Assembly: GCF_000016645.1 (NCBI RefSeq)
Contig: NC_009441.1
Coordinates: forward strand, 5,890,001 to 5,954,000
Direction: 5' to 3'
Origin: Flavobacterium johnsoniae UW101
Lineage (GTDB): Bacteria; Bacteroidota; Bacteroidia; Flavobacteriales; Flavobacteriaceae
Length of the DNA: 64,000 bases
Of this stretch, positions 16,670 through 24,959 are shown one piece after another. Position 1 is the first letter of the stretch, and every line of letters begins with the position of its first letter. The notes below the pieces were generated by a model. That model searched no databases and was not told where the DNA came from. It saw only the letters and a program-made list of their open reading frames with translations. Position numbers and translations under genes: made by a program.

Positions 16670-16829
16670 ATTCCGTAGAAATGTCTCATTGGTAGAATTG
16701 AATTTGATTTCCATTTGTACCTTCCGCAGGAACGTTTGATTAATGAACCAATACATAATAAACAGGTGTCCTTACAGGATACAATACAAAACAATATTTT
16801 TTTCTACCAATGACACATTCATACGGAAT
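16670..16829. repeat. 160-bp element with 28-base imperfect inverted ends
   Basis: The arms at 16670-16697 and 16802-16829 match at 25 of 28 positions and begin ATTCCGTA and end TTGGTAGAA. Between them are about 100 bases with no gene. The layout is MITE-like. It lies just after a terminator and before glpD. Confidence 0.75.
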
Positions 16830-16895
16830 ATTTCTTCATCAATTTTTAATTTCATTTCGTTAAGTTTGCTTTAAACAAAAAGTCCCGTAAAAAAT

Positions 16896-18473
16896 ATGAA
16901 TCGTTCAGAGCAGTTACTAAAACTACAAAATACCGAAAATTGGGACGTAATAATTATAGGCGGAGGAGCCAGCGGTTTAGGAACTGCAATTGATGCTGCC
17001 AGCCGAGGCTATAAAACCATCTTACTTGAAGCTGTAGATTTTGCCAAAGGAACTTCCAGCAGAAGTACCAAATTAGTTCATGGCGGTGTACGATATTTGG
17101 CGCAGGGAGATGTCCACTTAGTTAGAGAAGCATTAAAAGAGCGAGGTTTACTGGCACAAAATGCAAATCATTTGGTAAAAAACCAATCTTTTGTTATTCC
17201 AAATTACCATTGGTTAAGCGGTTACTTTTACACCATTGGATTAAAAATTTATGATCTATTATCAGGAGGTTTAAGTTTAGGGAGTTCTAAATATCTTTCC
17301 AAAAAGAAAACTATCGAAATGCTTCCAAATGTAGAAGAAGACGGACTTGTAAATGGTGTTATTTATCATGACGGGCAATTTGACGATTCTCGTTTGGCTG
17401 TAAATCTGGCTCAGACTGCGGTAGAAAACGGAGCTTGTGTTTTAAATTATACAAAAGTTATTAATTTAATAAAAGATGATAAAAATCAAATCACCGGCGT
17501 TCAGGCAGTTGATCAGGAAACCGGAATAAACTATAACATAAAAGGTGCAGTTGTAATAAATGCAACAGGAGTTTTTACAAATGCCATCATGAAGCTAAAC
17601 GATAAAGTTTACAAAAAATATATCGTGCCGAGTCAGGGAATTCATTTGGTGTTTGATAAATCTTTTCTTCCAGGCGAACATGCTTTGATGATTCCGAAAA
17701 CAAAAGATGGAAGAGTTTTATTTGCTGTTCCGTGGCACAATCACGTTGTAGTAGGTACAACCGACACTTTAATAAAAAAACAAAGTTTAGAACCTATTGC
17801 TTTAGAAAGCGAAATTGAATTTGTTTTAGAAACAGCACAGCGATTCCTTGCCAAAAAACCAACAAGAGCCGATGTATTATCTGTTTTTGCAGGTCTGCGT
17901 CCGTTAGCTGCTCCAAAAGAAGAAGGCAGAAGCACAAAAGAAGTTTCCAGAAGTCATAAAATTATAGTTTCAGAAACTGGATTGATAACCATAACAGGAG
18001 GTAAATGGACTACTTACCGAAAAATTGCCGAAGACATCATTGACAAAGCAATACTAAAAGGAAAACTTCCCAAAAAACCTTGTATTACACAAAACTTAAG
18101 CATTCACGGAAATAAACCTACAACGACTCTTGATAGGGAAAACCACTTGTATATTTATGGTTCTGATATTACAAAAATACTCCAGCTGCAAGAAAAAGAA
18201 CCAGAATTAAAAGAAAAACTCCATCTTGATTATGAATTTACATTGGCAGAAATTGTTTGGGCTGTACGTTATGAAATGGCAAGAACTGTAGATGATATTC
18301 TGGCAAGACGTGTTCGATTATTGTTTTTGGATGCCAGAGCTGCAATTGAAGTATCTGAAAAAACAGCAAGGGTAATTGCAAAAGAACTTGGACATGATGA
18401 AAATTGGGTCGCTAAGGAAATTGCCGATTTTAAAGCGACATCTAAAGGATTTTTTCTCTCTGAATTTCGATAA
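16896..18473 (+). CDS. glpD: FAD-dependent glycerol-3-phosphate dehydrogenase/oxidase
   Basis: A 525-residue flavoprotein. The N-terminal FAD-binding Rossmann motif IIGGGASGLGTAIDAASRGY is at about residues 20-39, followed by SSRSTKLVHGGVRYLAQGD, the conserved GlpD segment, and GGKWTTYRKIAED near residue 370. The C-terminal domain (about 400-515) holds VRYEMARTVDDILARRVRLLFLD. GlpD oxidises sn-glycerol-3-phosphate to dihydroxyacetone phosphate at the inner membrane and passes electrons to quinone. No glpF or glpK lies next to it. A TAAGTTTG box at 16861-16868 is a possible promoter. Confidence 0.93.
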   Translation: MNRSEQLLKLQNTENWDVIIIGGGASGLGTAIDAASRGYKTILLEAVDFAKGTSSRSTKLVHGGVRYLAQGDVHLVREALKERGLLAQNANHLVKNQSFVIPNYHWLSGYFYTIGLKIYDLLSGGLSLGSSKYLSKKKTIEMLPNVEEDGLVNGVIYHDGQFDDSRLAVNLAQTAVENGACVLNYTKVINLIKDDKNQITGVQAVDQETGINYNIKGAVVINATGVFTNAIMKLNDKVYKKYIVPSQGIHLVFDKSFLPGEHALMIPKTKDGRVLFAVPWHNHVVVGTTDTLIKKQSLEPIALESEIEFVLETAQRFLAKKPTRADVLSVFAGLRPLAAPKEEGRSTKEVSRSHKIIVSETGLITITGGKWTTYRKIAEDIIDKAILKGKLPKKPCITQNLSIHGNKPTTTLDRENHLYIYGSDITKILQLQEKEPELKEKLHLDYEFTLAEIVWAVRYEMARTVDDILARRVRLLFLDARAAIEVSEKTARVIAKELGHDENWVAKEIADFKATSKGFFLSEFR

Positions 18474-18703
18474 GCAGTTCAAAATCAAAGTATATTTTAA
18501 ACTCCTTCTATTTATGGTTAAAAAATTAGTCTTACAAAAATGCCTCAGCAATAAAAATATTTAAATCTGAATATTGTAGTTTAACTTTAAGTTAAATATC
18601 AACATATCAACTATTTAAACCCAGGAAATAAATTAACTTTAGGCATTAATAATTAATTATTTATACGGCTGTTTTTCATATTAACAAATAATTAACACAA
18701 CAC

Positions 18704-18747
18704 TTGTATATACAACTATTAAAAGCTATACATTTGTATATACAAAT
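18704..18747 (+). promoter_or_regulatory. Twin MarR operators
   Basis: The palindrome TTGTATATACAA occurs twice, at 18704-18715 and 18734-18745; the second extends to ATTTGTATATACAAAT (18732-18747). Both lie just before the MarR gene at 18763, which suggests autoregulation. Centres are 30 bases apart, about three helical turns. Confidence 0.7.
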
Positions 18748-18762
18748 TATACACTTACGACT

Positions 18763-19224
18763 ATGACAATTGAAGAGGTTATTAAGAGTACAGTTAAGAT
18801 GGATAATGCGAAAAAAGTTATTCTGAACATTATGTACACACAAAATGTGATTCAGGATCATTTCAACGAGATAATGAAACCGTATGATTTGTCTGGAGAA
18901 CAATATAATGTGCTGCGTATATTAAGAGGACAAAAAGGAAATCCTGCTAATATGTGTGTTATACAAGAACGTATGCTGGCAAAAACAAGTAATACAACAC
19001 GATTAGTTGACAAGTTATTACTAAAGGAACTGGTAACAAGAAATGTTTGTCCGGACAATCGCAGAAAGATTGAAGTGCTGATTACACAAAAAGGACTTGA
19101 TGTTTTAAAAGAATTAGACCCGAAAGTAGATGCGCACGAGCGTGCATTTGCCGAGAATATAAGTCCTGAAGAATTAGAATTATTAAATAAATTATTAGAA
19201 AAATACCGAACCCAACAAAATTAA
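18763..19224 (+). CDS. MarR family transcriptional regulator
   Basis: A 153-residue winged-helix repressor. The DNA-binding region is residues 45-110: YDLSGEQYNVLRILRGQKG, then CVIQERMLAKTSNTTRLVDKLLLKELVTR, then CPDNRRKIEVLITQKG forming the wing with the conserved DNRR. It is preceded by two copies of TTGTATATACAA and followed five bases later by a nitroreductase gene and then a YceI gene. It probably represses this three-gene operon, and the ligand could be a redox-active or electrophilic compound, though nothing in the sequence identifies it. Confidence 0.9.
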   Translation: MTIEEVIKSTVKMDNAKKVILNIMYTQNVIQDHFNEIMKPYDLSGEQYNVLRILRGQKGNPANMCVIQERMLAKTSNTTRLVDKLLLKELVTRNVCPDNRRKIEVLITQKGLDVLKELDPKVDAHERAFAENISPEELELLNKLLEKYRTQQN

Positions 19225-19228
19225 TATT

Positions 19229-19861
19229 ATGAGCACATTATTAGATAATCTAAAATGGAGATATGCAACAAAGAAGTTTGATGCAACAAAAAAAATATCT
19301 GCTGCAGATTTAAATACTTTAAAAGAAGCTGTAAGATTAGCTGCTTCTTCATACGGATTACAACCTTATAAAGTAATTATTGTAGAAAATCCAGAAATTA
19401 GAGAAAAGTTAAAAGCAGCAGCTTATGGACAAACTCAAATTACTGATGCTTCACAATTATTCATTTTTGCAAACGACTTAAACGCAGGACCAGAATCTGT
19501 TGCTGCTTACATTAAAAACATCAGCGAAACAAGAGGTGTTCCTGCTGAAGCTTTAGGCGGATTTGCTGATATGATGAATGGTGTAATTTCAAACTTATCA
19601 CAAGAAGCTAAAAACATCTGGACAGCAAAACAAACTTATATTGCTTTAGGAACTTTATTAGCTGCGGCTGCAGAATTAAAAATCGACGCTACACCAATGG
19701 AAGGATTTAATCCTGCTGCGTTTAACGAGATCTTAGGTTTCGATAAATTAGGTTTAAACGCTTCGGTTATTGCAACTGTAGGTTACAGACATGATGAAGA
19801 CGATACGCAGCACTACAAAAAAGTTAGAAAATCTCACGAGGAATTATTTATCACTATATAA
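19229..19861 (+). CDS. NAD(P)H-dependent nitroreductase family oxidoreductase
   Basis: A 210-residue FMN-dependent enzyme. The N-terminal WRYATKKFDATKKIS and LAASSYGLQPYKVIIVE are the FMN-phosphate-binding strands, and the central NIWTAKQTYIALGTLLAAAAELKIDATPMEGFNP is the family core. Members reduce nitroaromatics, quinones or dihydropteridine. It starts five bases after the MarR gene and is followed 32 bases later by a YceI gene, so the operator pair upstream of MarR probably controls it. Physiological substrate unknown. Confidence 0.92.
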   Translation: MSTLLDNLKWRYATKKFDATKKISAADLNTLKEAVRLAASSYGLQPYKVIIVENPEIREKLKAAAYGQTQITDASQLFIFANDLNAGPESVAAYIKNISETRGVPAEALGGFADMMNGVISNLSQEAKNIWTAKQTYIALGTLLAAAAELKIDATPMEGFNPAAFNEILGFDKLGLNASVIATVGYRHDEDDTQHYKKVRKSHEELFITI

Positions 19862-19893
19862 TTATTTACAAATCTAAATTCAATTTTAACAAC

Positions 19894-20460
19894 ATGAAAA
19901 ATTTAAAAACAATTGCAATTGCATTATTCGTAGCTGCTGCTGGTATTTCAGTAAACGCACAAACTAAAAAAATCGACGTAAAAGCTTCTACTATTAAATG
20001 GGTAGGTAAAAAAGTAACTGGAGAGCACTCTGGAACTGTAAACTTCAAAGACGGAGCTGTAGTTTTCAAAGGAAAAAAATTAACAGGTGGTTCATTTACT
20101 GTTGATATGACTTCATTAACAGCTACAGATTTAACTGGAGAATACCAAGGAAAATTAAACGGTCACTTAAAAGCTGACGATTTCTTTGGAACTGATAAAT
20201 TCCCAACTTCTAAATTAGTTTTCAAAACTATTGGTGCTAAATCTGCTGACGTTTATACTGTAACTGCTGATTTAACTATTAAAGGAATTACTAAACCAGT
20301 AACTTTTGATATCACTGTAAACGGAAACACTGCAACAACTGCTTTCAAAGTTGACAGAACTAAATACGATATTAAATACAACTCTGGTAACTTCTTCGAA
20401 AACTTAGGAGACAAAACTATCAATGACGATTTCGAATTAGCTGTGTCTTTAAAATTCTAA
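19894..20460 (+). CDS. YceI family periplasmic lipid-binding-like protein
   Basis: A 188-residue protein with a signal peptide (MKNLKTIAIALFVAAAGISVNAQ). The rest is a lipocalin-like YceI barrel with IKWVGKKVTGEHSGTVNF near the start, ADDFFGTDKFPTSKLVF in the middle and LTIKGITKPVTFDI later. YceI proteins bind polyisoprenoids or similar lipids in the periplasm and are often induced by stress. It is the last gene of the MarR operon before a strong terminator. In flavobacteria the MarR-nitroreductase-YceI order suggests a shared stress response; this is inference. Confidence 0.92.
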   Translation: MKNLKTIAIALFVAAAGISVNAQTKKIDVKASTIKWVGKKVTGEHSGTVNFKDGAVVFKGKKLTGGSFTVDMTSLTATDLTGEYQGKLNGHLKADDFFGTDKFPTSKLVFKTIGAKSADVYTVTADLTIKGITKPVTFDITVNGNTATTAFKVDRTKYDIKYNSGNFFENLGDKTINDDFELAVSLKF

Positions 20461-20489
20461 TTAAAGCTTACTAATTCAATATTATAAGA

Positions 20490-20528
20490 AAAACCCCGGC
20501 AGTTTGATTCTGCCGGGGTTTCTTTTTT
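20490..20528 (+). terminator. Strong intrinsic terminator after yceI
   Basis: AAACCCCGGCAG pairs perfectly with CTGCCGGGGTTT around a TTTGATT loop, followed by CTTTTTT. Confidence 0.92.
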
Positions 20529-20665
20529 CTATTACTTTTCATAAAAATAACGTTCGTAATACTATAATAACACTTTCATAACAACCATCCCCGTATTGAT
20601 TAACATACGGCCTCTAATTTTGAGGAAAATAAAAACTCAAAAACTAGAAACTCAAAATTATAGTT

Positions 20666-21943
20666 ATGAAAACAAAATTACGAATTGTATTTTTCGCTCT
20701 GATTACCAGCTTTTTTATACACGCCCAGCAGCAGCCAAAAGGAATTATTGGAACTACAAACTGGATGAACAATTGGACAAATTTTAAACCAGCCATAAAT
20801 GAATATAACGAAGCAACTAATATAATTGCCGGAACAATTGATAAAGATACCCGCTTAGTTAAGCGTAATACGTATCATTTAGTTGGTGTTGTGTATGTTA
20901 CCAATAATGCTACTTTAACCATAGAACCGGGAACAGTAATTCGAGGCGATGATAAAACCTGCGGCACTCTTGTAATTACAAACGGAGCAAAAATTATGGC
21001 TGAAGGTCTTGAAACTGACCCAATTGTTTTTACATCAGAAAATGAAAAAAACAATAGAAAGCCAGGCGACTGGGGCGGGATTATTATTTTAGGAAAAGCG
21101 CCTATAAATACTTTGGGAGGCATTCACACTTTACCTTTTGATTTAGAACCAACCCTAAATCATTATGGAGGTCAGGACCCAGAAGATAATTCTGGAGTTA
21201 TGAAATATGTTAGAATTGAATATGCAGGACGAAAATTAAGTGCTTCTAAAGAGTTAAACGGACTTTCTTTAGCCGGAGTGGGAAGAAAAACAGTTTTAAG
21301 CAATATTCAAATCAGTTTTTCAAATGATGATTCTTTTGAATGTTATGGAGGTGACCTGAATATGAGTAACTTAATCTCATACAGAACAACTGATGATGAT
21401 TTTGATTTTACACAAGGTGCACAAATCAATATTACTAACAGTATTGCTGTTCGTCATCCGTTCTCATCAGATATCTCAGGATCAAGATGTTTTGAAGTAG
21501 ATTCATACGATAAAGTTCAAAATACAGATATGAGCAAAAAAATGACCAAAATTAATGCTTCAAATATCACTTTAATAAATTTAGAAGAAAACAATCAGGG
21601 CTTAGTTAGAGAATCTATTTATGTAAGAGAAAATACATTTTTTAACTTAAACAATAGCATTGTTTCTGGTTTTTCACCTTTTGTTTTATTAGAAGGAAAC
21701 ATTGGAAACGGAAATGAAAACTTAGCAAAAATGAGTTTTAAAAATACCATAGTTAACAATTGTAACGGAGGAATTACGAGCGAATCTTCAAGTTCAGATG
21801 CATCAATTCAAAATTTTTACAATCCAAATTCTGGTCTTGAATACACAAAAATGAAAAATATAGAATTGTTTATAACGCCAAACATCAAAGGAAACCCAGA
21901 TTTTAGAGCAAACGTAAACAACACGCTGGCAATTGGAAATTAA
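20666..21943 (+). CDS. Secreted parallel beta-helix protein of unknown role
   Basis: A 425-residue protein with a signal peptide (MKTKLRIVFFALITSFFIHA). Its body is a series of short strand repeats of the right-handed beta-helix sort: LTIEPGTVIRGDDK, WGGIIILGKAPIN, GGQDPEDNSGVMKYVRIEYAG, LNGLSLAGVG, NDDSFECYGGDLNMSNLISYRTTDDDFDF. This pattern is widespread in surface or secreted Bacteroidota proteins, sometimes described as lipoprotein-like multidomain proteins. No catalytic residues or type IX sorting domain were seen at the C-terminus (LAIGN). It stands alone between yceI and the trp leader. Function not recognised. Confidence 0.8.
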   Translation: MKTKLRIVFFALITSFFIHAQQQPKGIIGTTNWMNNWTNFKPAINEYNEATNIIAGTIDKDTRLVKRNTYHLVGVVYVTNNATLTIEPGTVIRGDDKTCGTLVITNGAKIMAEGLETDPIVFTSENEKNNRKPGDWGGIIILGKAPINTLGGIHTLPFDLEPTLNHYGGQDPEDNSGVMKYVRIEYAGRKLSASKELNGLSLAGVGRKTVLSNIQISFSNDDSFECYGGDLNMSNLISYRTTDDDFDFTQGAQINITNSIAVRHPFSSDISGSRCFEVDSYDKVQNTDMSKKMTKINASNITLINLEENNQGLVRESIYVRENTFFNLNNSIVSGFSPFVLLEGNIGNGNENLAKMSFKNTIVNNCNGGITSESSSSDASIQNFYNPNSGLEYTKMKNIELFITPNIKGNPDFRANVNNTLAIGN

Positions 21944-22040
21944 GTTTTTAGTCAAAAGTTAGAATTTAAAATTTAACAAATTTCAAAGATTAGAAAAGTT
22001 TTTTTTGAAAATTTATGTATTCTAATTCAAATTACATTTA

Positions 22041-22048
22041 TATCTTTG
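22041..22048 (+). promoter_or_regulatory. -7 box of the trp operon
   Basis: TATCTTTG fits TAnnTTTG and lies 19 bases before the leader-peptide ATG. It would start transcription just upstream of the leader. Confidence 0.55.
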
Positions 22049-22066
22049 TCACATCAAAATAAAGAA

Positions 22067-22123
22067 ATGAGAACAATAATGAACAATACTTGGTGGTGGA
22101 ACAATTTACGTCAAACGTCGTGA
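22067..22123 (+). CDS. trpL: trp operon leader peptide with three consecutive Trp codons
   Basis: An 18-residue ORF, MRTIMNNTWWWNNLRQTS, with TGGTGGTGG at codons 9-11. It lies after a TATCTTTG promoter box and before an intrinsic terminator, and trpE follows. Three Trp codons in 18 are far above chance, and this is the classic arrangement for ribosome-mediated attenuation: stalling at the Trp codons when charged tRNA-Trp is scarce would prevent the terminator from forming. Confidence 0.88.
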   Translation: MRTIMNNTWWWNNLRQTS

Positions 22124-22126
22124 ACG

Positions 22127-22194
22127 AAGCTTCCTATGGTATTTTCAAAACTATAAATATAAAAGGCTTGTCATCACGACAAGCCTTTTTTTTT
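22127..22194 (+). terminator. trp attenuator
   Basis: The terminator stem AAGGCTTGTC/GACAAGCCTT (22163-22185) has an ATCAC loop and nine Ts. Upstream, AAGCTTCC at 22127-22134 can pair partly with AAGGCTT and may act as the antiterminator arm. The terminator ends 50 bases before the trpE start. Regulatory folding is inferred. Confidence 0.85.
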
Positions 22195-22243
22195 GGCCGG
22201 AACTTTAACAGAAAAATATATTAAAACTAAAAAACAACATACA

Positions 22244-23644
22244 TTGAAACCGTTTATACTCAACACACATTACAAACAAATTCTGGCAGATACCATTACG
22301 CCGGTTAGTATTTATTTTAAAATAAGAGATAAATTTCCAAATAGTTTATTGTTGGAAAGCAGTGATTATCACGGAAACGACAACAGTTTCTCGTATATCT
22401 GCTGTAATCCTATTGCAACAATAAAAATTGAAAACGAAACCATTTCAAAAACTTTTCCAGACGGAACTTCAGAGCAAAGTAAAATCGATGCTTCAACCAA
22501 TATTCCAGAAGTAATTCAGGAGTTTTCGAATCAATTTAAATCAGAAAAAAACGATTTTAAATTCATTAATAATGGTTTATTCGGATACATCTCTTATGAT
22601 GCTGTCCGCTACTTCGAAAAAGTTTCAATTGCCAAAAAAGACAATGCAACTTCAATTCCTGATGTATTTTATGCGGTTTACCAAAACATCATTGCGATTA
22701 ATCACTTTAAAAATGAGGCTTATATTTTCTGTCACAGTGTTGACGGAAGAAATAACATTTCTGAAATCGAACAATTATTGCAGTCAAGAAATATCGCTTT
22801 ATACAAATTCACTAAAGAAGGTGAAGGTTTCTCTAACCTAACCGATGAAGAATTCAAACACAATGTAGCTTTAGCAAAAAAACACTGTTTTCGCGGCGAC
22901 GTTTTTCAATTAGTTTTATCACGTCGTTTTACACAAGATTTTAAAGGTGATGAATTTAATGTTTACAGAGCTTTACGAAGCATCAATCCGTCTCCTTACC
23001 TATTCTTTTTTGATTATGGAGATTTCAAAATATTTGGTTCTTCACCCGAAGCACAAATTATTGTAAAAAACAGAAAAGCAGAAATTCATCCAATCGCAGG
23101 AACTTTCAAAAGAACAGGAAATGACGAACGTGATGCGCTTTTAGCAAAAGAACTTTCTGAAGATAAAAAAGAAAACAGCGAACACGTAATGCTGGTAGAT
23201 TTAGCCAGAAATGATTTAAGCCGCAACGGACATGATGTAAATGTAGAAAAATACAGAGAAGTTCAGTTTTTCTCTCATGTAATTCATTTAGTTTCAAAAG
23301 TTACAGGACACTTACATGACAAAGCTACAACTATGCAGGTCGTTGCTGATACTTTCCCGGCAGGAACATTAAGCGGTGCGCCTAAACACAGAGCGATGCA
23401 GTTGATTGAAGATTACGAAAAAACAAATCGTAATTTTTACGGAGGTGCAATTGGAGTAATGGATTTTGACGGAAACTTTAACCACGCGATTATGATTCGA
23501 ACTTTCCTTTCAAAAAATCATCAATTGCATTGCCAGGCTGGTGCCGGAATCGTAGCCAGTTCTGACGAAGAAAGTGAAATGCAGGAAGTTTATAACAAAT
23601 TAAGAGCCCTAAATACAGCGCTTGAAATGGCGGAAAATATTTAG
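22244..23644 (+). CDS. trpE: Anthranilate synthase component I
   Basis: A 466-residue chorismate-utilising enzyme. It shows the conserved FQLVLSRRF, INPSPYLFFFDYGDFKIFGSSPE, the HPIAGTFKRTG chorismate site, ENSEHVMLVDLARNDL and the C-terminal GAPKHRAMQLIEDYE. It forms anthranilate from chorismate with ammonia supplied by TrpG. No ATG exists in the N-terminal region. The TTG at 22244 (LKPFILNTHYK) is the best start; a TTG at 22193 would fall in the terminator T-run. It is the first enzyme gene of the operon and lies behind the attenuator. Confidence 0.95.
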   Translation: MKPFILNTHYKQILADTITPVSIYFKIRDKFPNSLLLESSDYHGNDNSFSYICCNPIATIKIENETISKTFPDGTSEQSKIDASTNIPEVIQEFSNQFKSEKNDFKFINNGLFGYISYDAVRYFEKVSIAKKDNATSIPDVFYAVYQNIIAINHFKNEAYIFCHSVDGRNNISEIEQLLQSRNIALYKFTKEGEGFSNLTDEEFKHNVALAKKHCFRGDVFQLVLSRRFTQDFKGDEFNVYRALRSINPSPYLFFFDYGDFKIFGSSPEAQIIVKNRKAEIHPIAGTFKRTGNDERDALLAKELSEDKKENSEHVMLVDLARNDLSRNGHDVNVEKYREVQFFSHVIHLVSKVTGHLHDKATTMQVVADTFPAGTLSGAPKHRAMQLIEDYEKTNRNFYGGAIGVMDFDGNFNHAIMIRTFLSKNHQLHCQAGAGIVASSDEESEMQEVYNKLRALNTALEMAENI

Positions 23645-23649
23645 TCGCC

Positions 23650-23670
23650 AGTCGCGGTTTTCAGTCGCAG
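23650..23670 (+). repeat. Direct repeat, left copy, flanking the lipoprotein gene
   Basis: A 21-base sequence ending GGTTTTCAGTCGCAG, matching 24181-24201 at 20 of 21 positions in the same direction. The two copies bracket the lipoprotein gene between trpE and trpG. A related run is at 37322-37350. Confidence 0.75.
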
Positions 23671-23719
23671 AACTTGAAACCTGAAACAATAAAAAAACAA
23701 ACCATAAAAACCACAAACC

Positions 23720-24163
23720 ATGAAAAAAGCAGTATCAATTTTAGTTTTAATCATTGCCATGACATCTTGTAATTCAGAGAAAAAACACAATCCGATTGAA
23801 GGAACCTGGCGTCTTATATCAGCAGAAACGACAGAAAAAGATTCAACTTTTTCTACTTTCAATTCAAAAACAAAAATGATTAAAATTATAAATGAAACGC
23901 ATTTTGCTTTTTTCAATCATGATTTAAATAACGGAAAAGATTCAACAAATGCAGTTTTCTTTGGCGGAGGCGGAAAATACACCTTAAAAGACAGCACATA
24001 TACAGAGTATCTGGAATTTTTCAATAACAGACAATGGGAAAACAACAAATTTGAATTTACGGTAAAAGTTAAAAACGACACATTGATTCAAAAAGGAATC
24101 GAAAAAATAGAAAAGTTAGGAGTTGACCGAATTATTACTGAAAAGTACGTTCGAGAAAAATAA
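23720..24163 (+). CDS. Small lipoprotein inserted in the trp operon
   Basis: A 147-residue protein with a lipoprotein signal (MKKAVSILVLIIAMTSCNSE; lipobox cysteine near residue 17). The mature part begins IEGTWRLISAETTEKDS, a lipocalin-like or DUF4488-like opening with the GTWRL motif, and continues with short beta strands (AVFFGGGGKYTLKDSTYTEYLEFF). It has no evident link to tryptophan synthesis. It lies between trpE and trpG and is bracketed by direct repeats, so it may have been inserted. Localisation to the outer or inner membrane leaflet is likely; function unknown. Confidence 0.75.
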   Translation: MKKAVSILVLIIAMTSCNSEKKHNPIEGTWRLISAETTEKDSTFSTFNSKTKMIKIINETHFAFFNHDLNNGKDSTNAVFFGGGGKYTLKDSTYTEYLEFFNNRQWENNKFEFTVKVKNDTLIQKGIEKIEKLGVDRIITEKYVREK

Positions 24164-24180
24164 ATAAAAAAACAGCTGGG

Positions 24181-24243
24181 AGTCACGGTTTTCAGTCGCA
24201 GTTAAAAACCTTAGCAACTTAGAACCTTAGCAGCTTAGAACCT
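24181..24243 (+). repeat. Direct repeat (right copy) followed by CTTAG-word repeat
   Basis: Bases 24181-24201 repeat 23650-23670. They are followed by a run of CTTAG words (24209-24243) containing CTTAGCAGCTTAGAACCT, identical to 1600-1617. The run ends nine bases before the trpG ATG. Confidence 0.75.
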
Positions 24244-24251
24244 CAAAAAAA

Positions 24252-24818
24252 ATGAAAAAAATATTAGTTATAGACAATTACGATAGTTTCACTTATAATT
24301 TAGTACACTATCTGGAAGATTTAAACTGCGAAGTAACCGTTTATAGAAATGATGAATTCGAAATTGACGAAATCGCTTCTTTTGATAAAATATTACTTTC
24401 TCCAGGTCCCGGAATTCCAGACGAAGCTGGTTTACTAAAAGCGGTAATCGAAAAATACAGTCCTACAAAAAGTATCCTTGGAGTTTGTTTAGGACAACAG
24501 GCTATTGGAGAAGTTTTTGGCGGAACACTTTCTAATCTTGATAAAGTATACCACGGTGTTTCGACAAATGTAAAAACGGTAGTTTCAGACGAAATTTTGT
24601 TCGAAGGTTTAGGAAACGAATTTGAAGTTGGAAGATACCATTCATGGGTTGTCGATGCAAATTTACCTGATGATTTAGAAGCTACTTCGGTAGACGAAAA
24701 CGGGCAGATTATGTCTTTACGACACAAAAATTATGATGTTAGAGGCGTTCAGTTTCATCCGGAAAGTGTTTTAACCCCAAAAGGAAAAAGGATTTTAGAG
24801 AATTGGATTAACAGCTAG
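24252..24818 (+). CDS. trpG: Anthranilate synthase component II (glutamine amidotransferase)
   Basis: A 188-residue class I glutamine amidotransferase. The catalytic triad is visible: the nucleophile in LGVCLGQQAIGE near residue 79, and HPES near residue 170. The N-terminal LVIDNYDSFTYNLVHYLEDL is the TrpG/PabA signature, and LLSPGPGIPDEAG is the oxyanion-hole strand. It supplies ammonia from glutamine to TrpE. It is separated from trpE by a lipoprotein gene, unusual for this pair, and the spacer holds repeat sequence. A shared use with folate synthesis is possible for the family. Confidence 0.95.
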   Translation: MKKILVIDNYDSFTYNLVHYLEDLNCEVTVYRNDEFEIDEIASFDKILLSPGPGIPDEAGLLKAVIEKYSPTKSILGVCLGQQAIGEVFGGTLSNLDKVYHGVSTNVKTVVSDEILFEGLGNEFEVGRYHSWVVDANLPDDLEATSVDENGQIMSLRHKNYDVRGVQFHPESVLTPKGKRILENWINS

Positions 24819-24951
24819 TCGAAAGTTTTAAAGTCGAAAGTCATAAAGTCAAAAAAAAAGGTCTTTCGCTATTTTAAAACTAAAAAACACAAGAAAAAAA
24901 TGAATTACAAAGTCAAGGACTTTAAGACCTTTGACTTTAGACTTTAAGACT
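24817..24951. repeat. Inverted AGTC/GACT word repeat between trpG and trpD
   Basis: The left arm (24817-24850) is built from AAAGTCGAAAGT words, and the right arm (24911-24951) from GACTTTAAGACC words, roughly complementary. The 140-base gap between trpG and trpD has no gene. The RNA could fold into a long imperfect stem inside the operon. Confidence 0.65.
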
Positions 24952-24959
24952 AAATTTCA

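Noticed and set aside
24341..24727. 128-codon frame opposite trpG
   Set aside because: Antisense of a clear glutamine amidotransferase.
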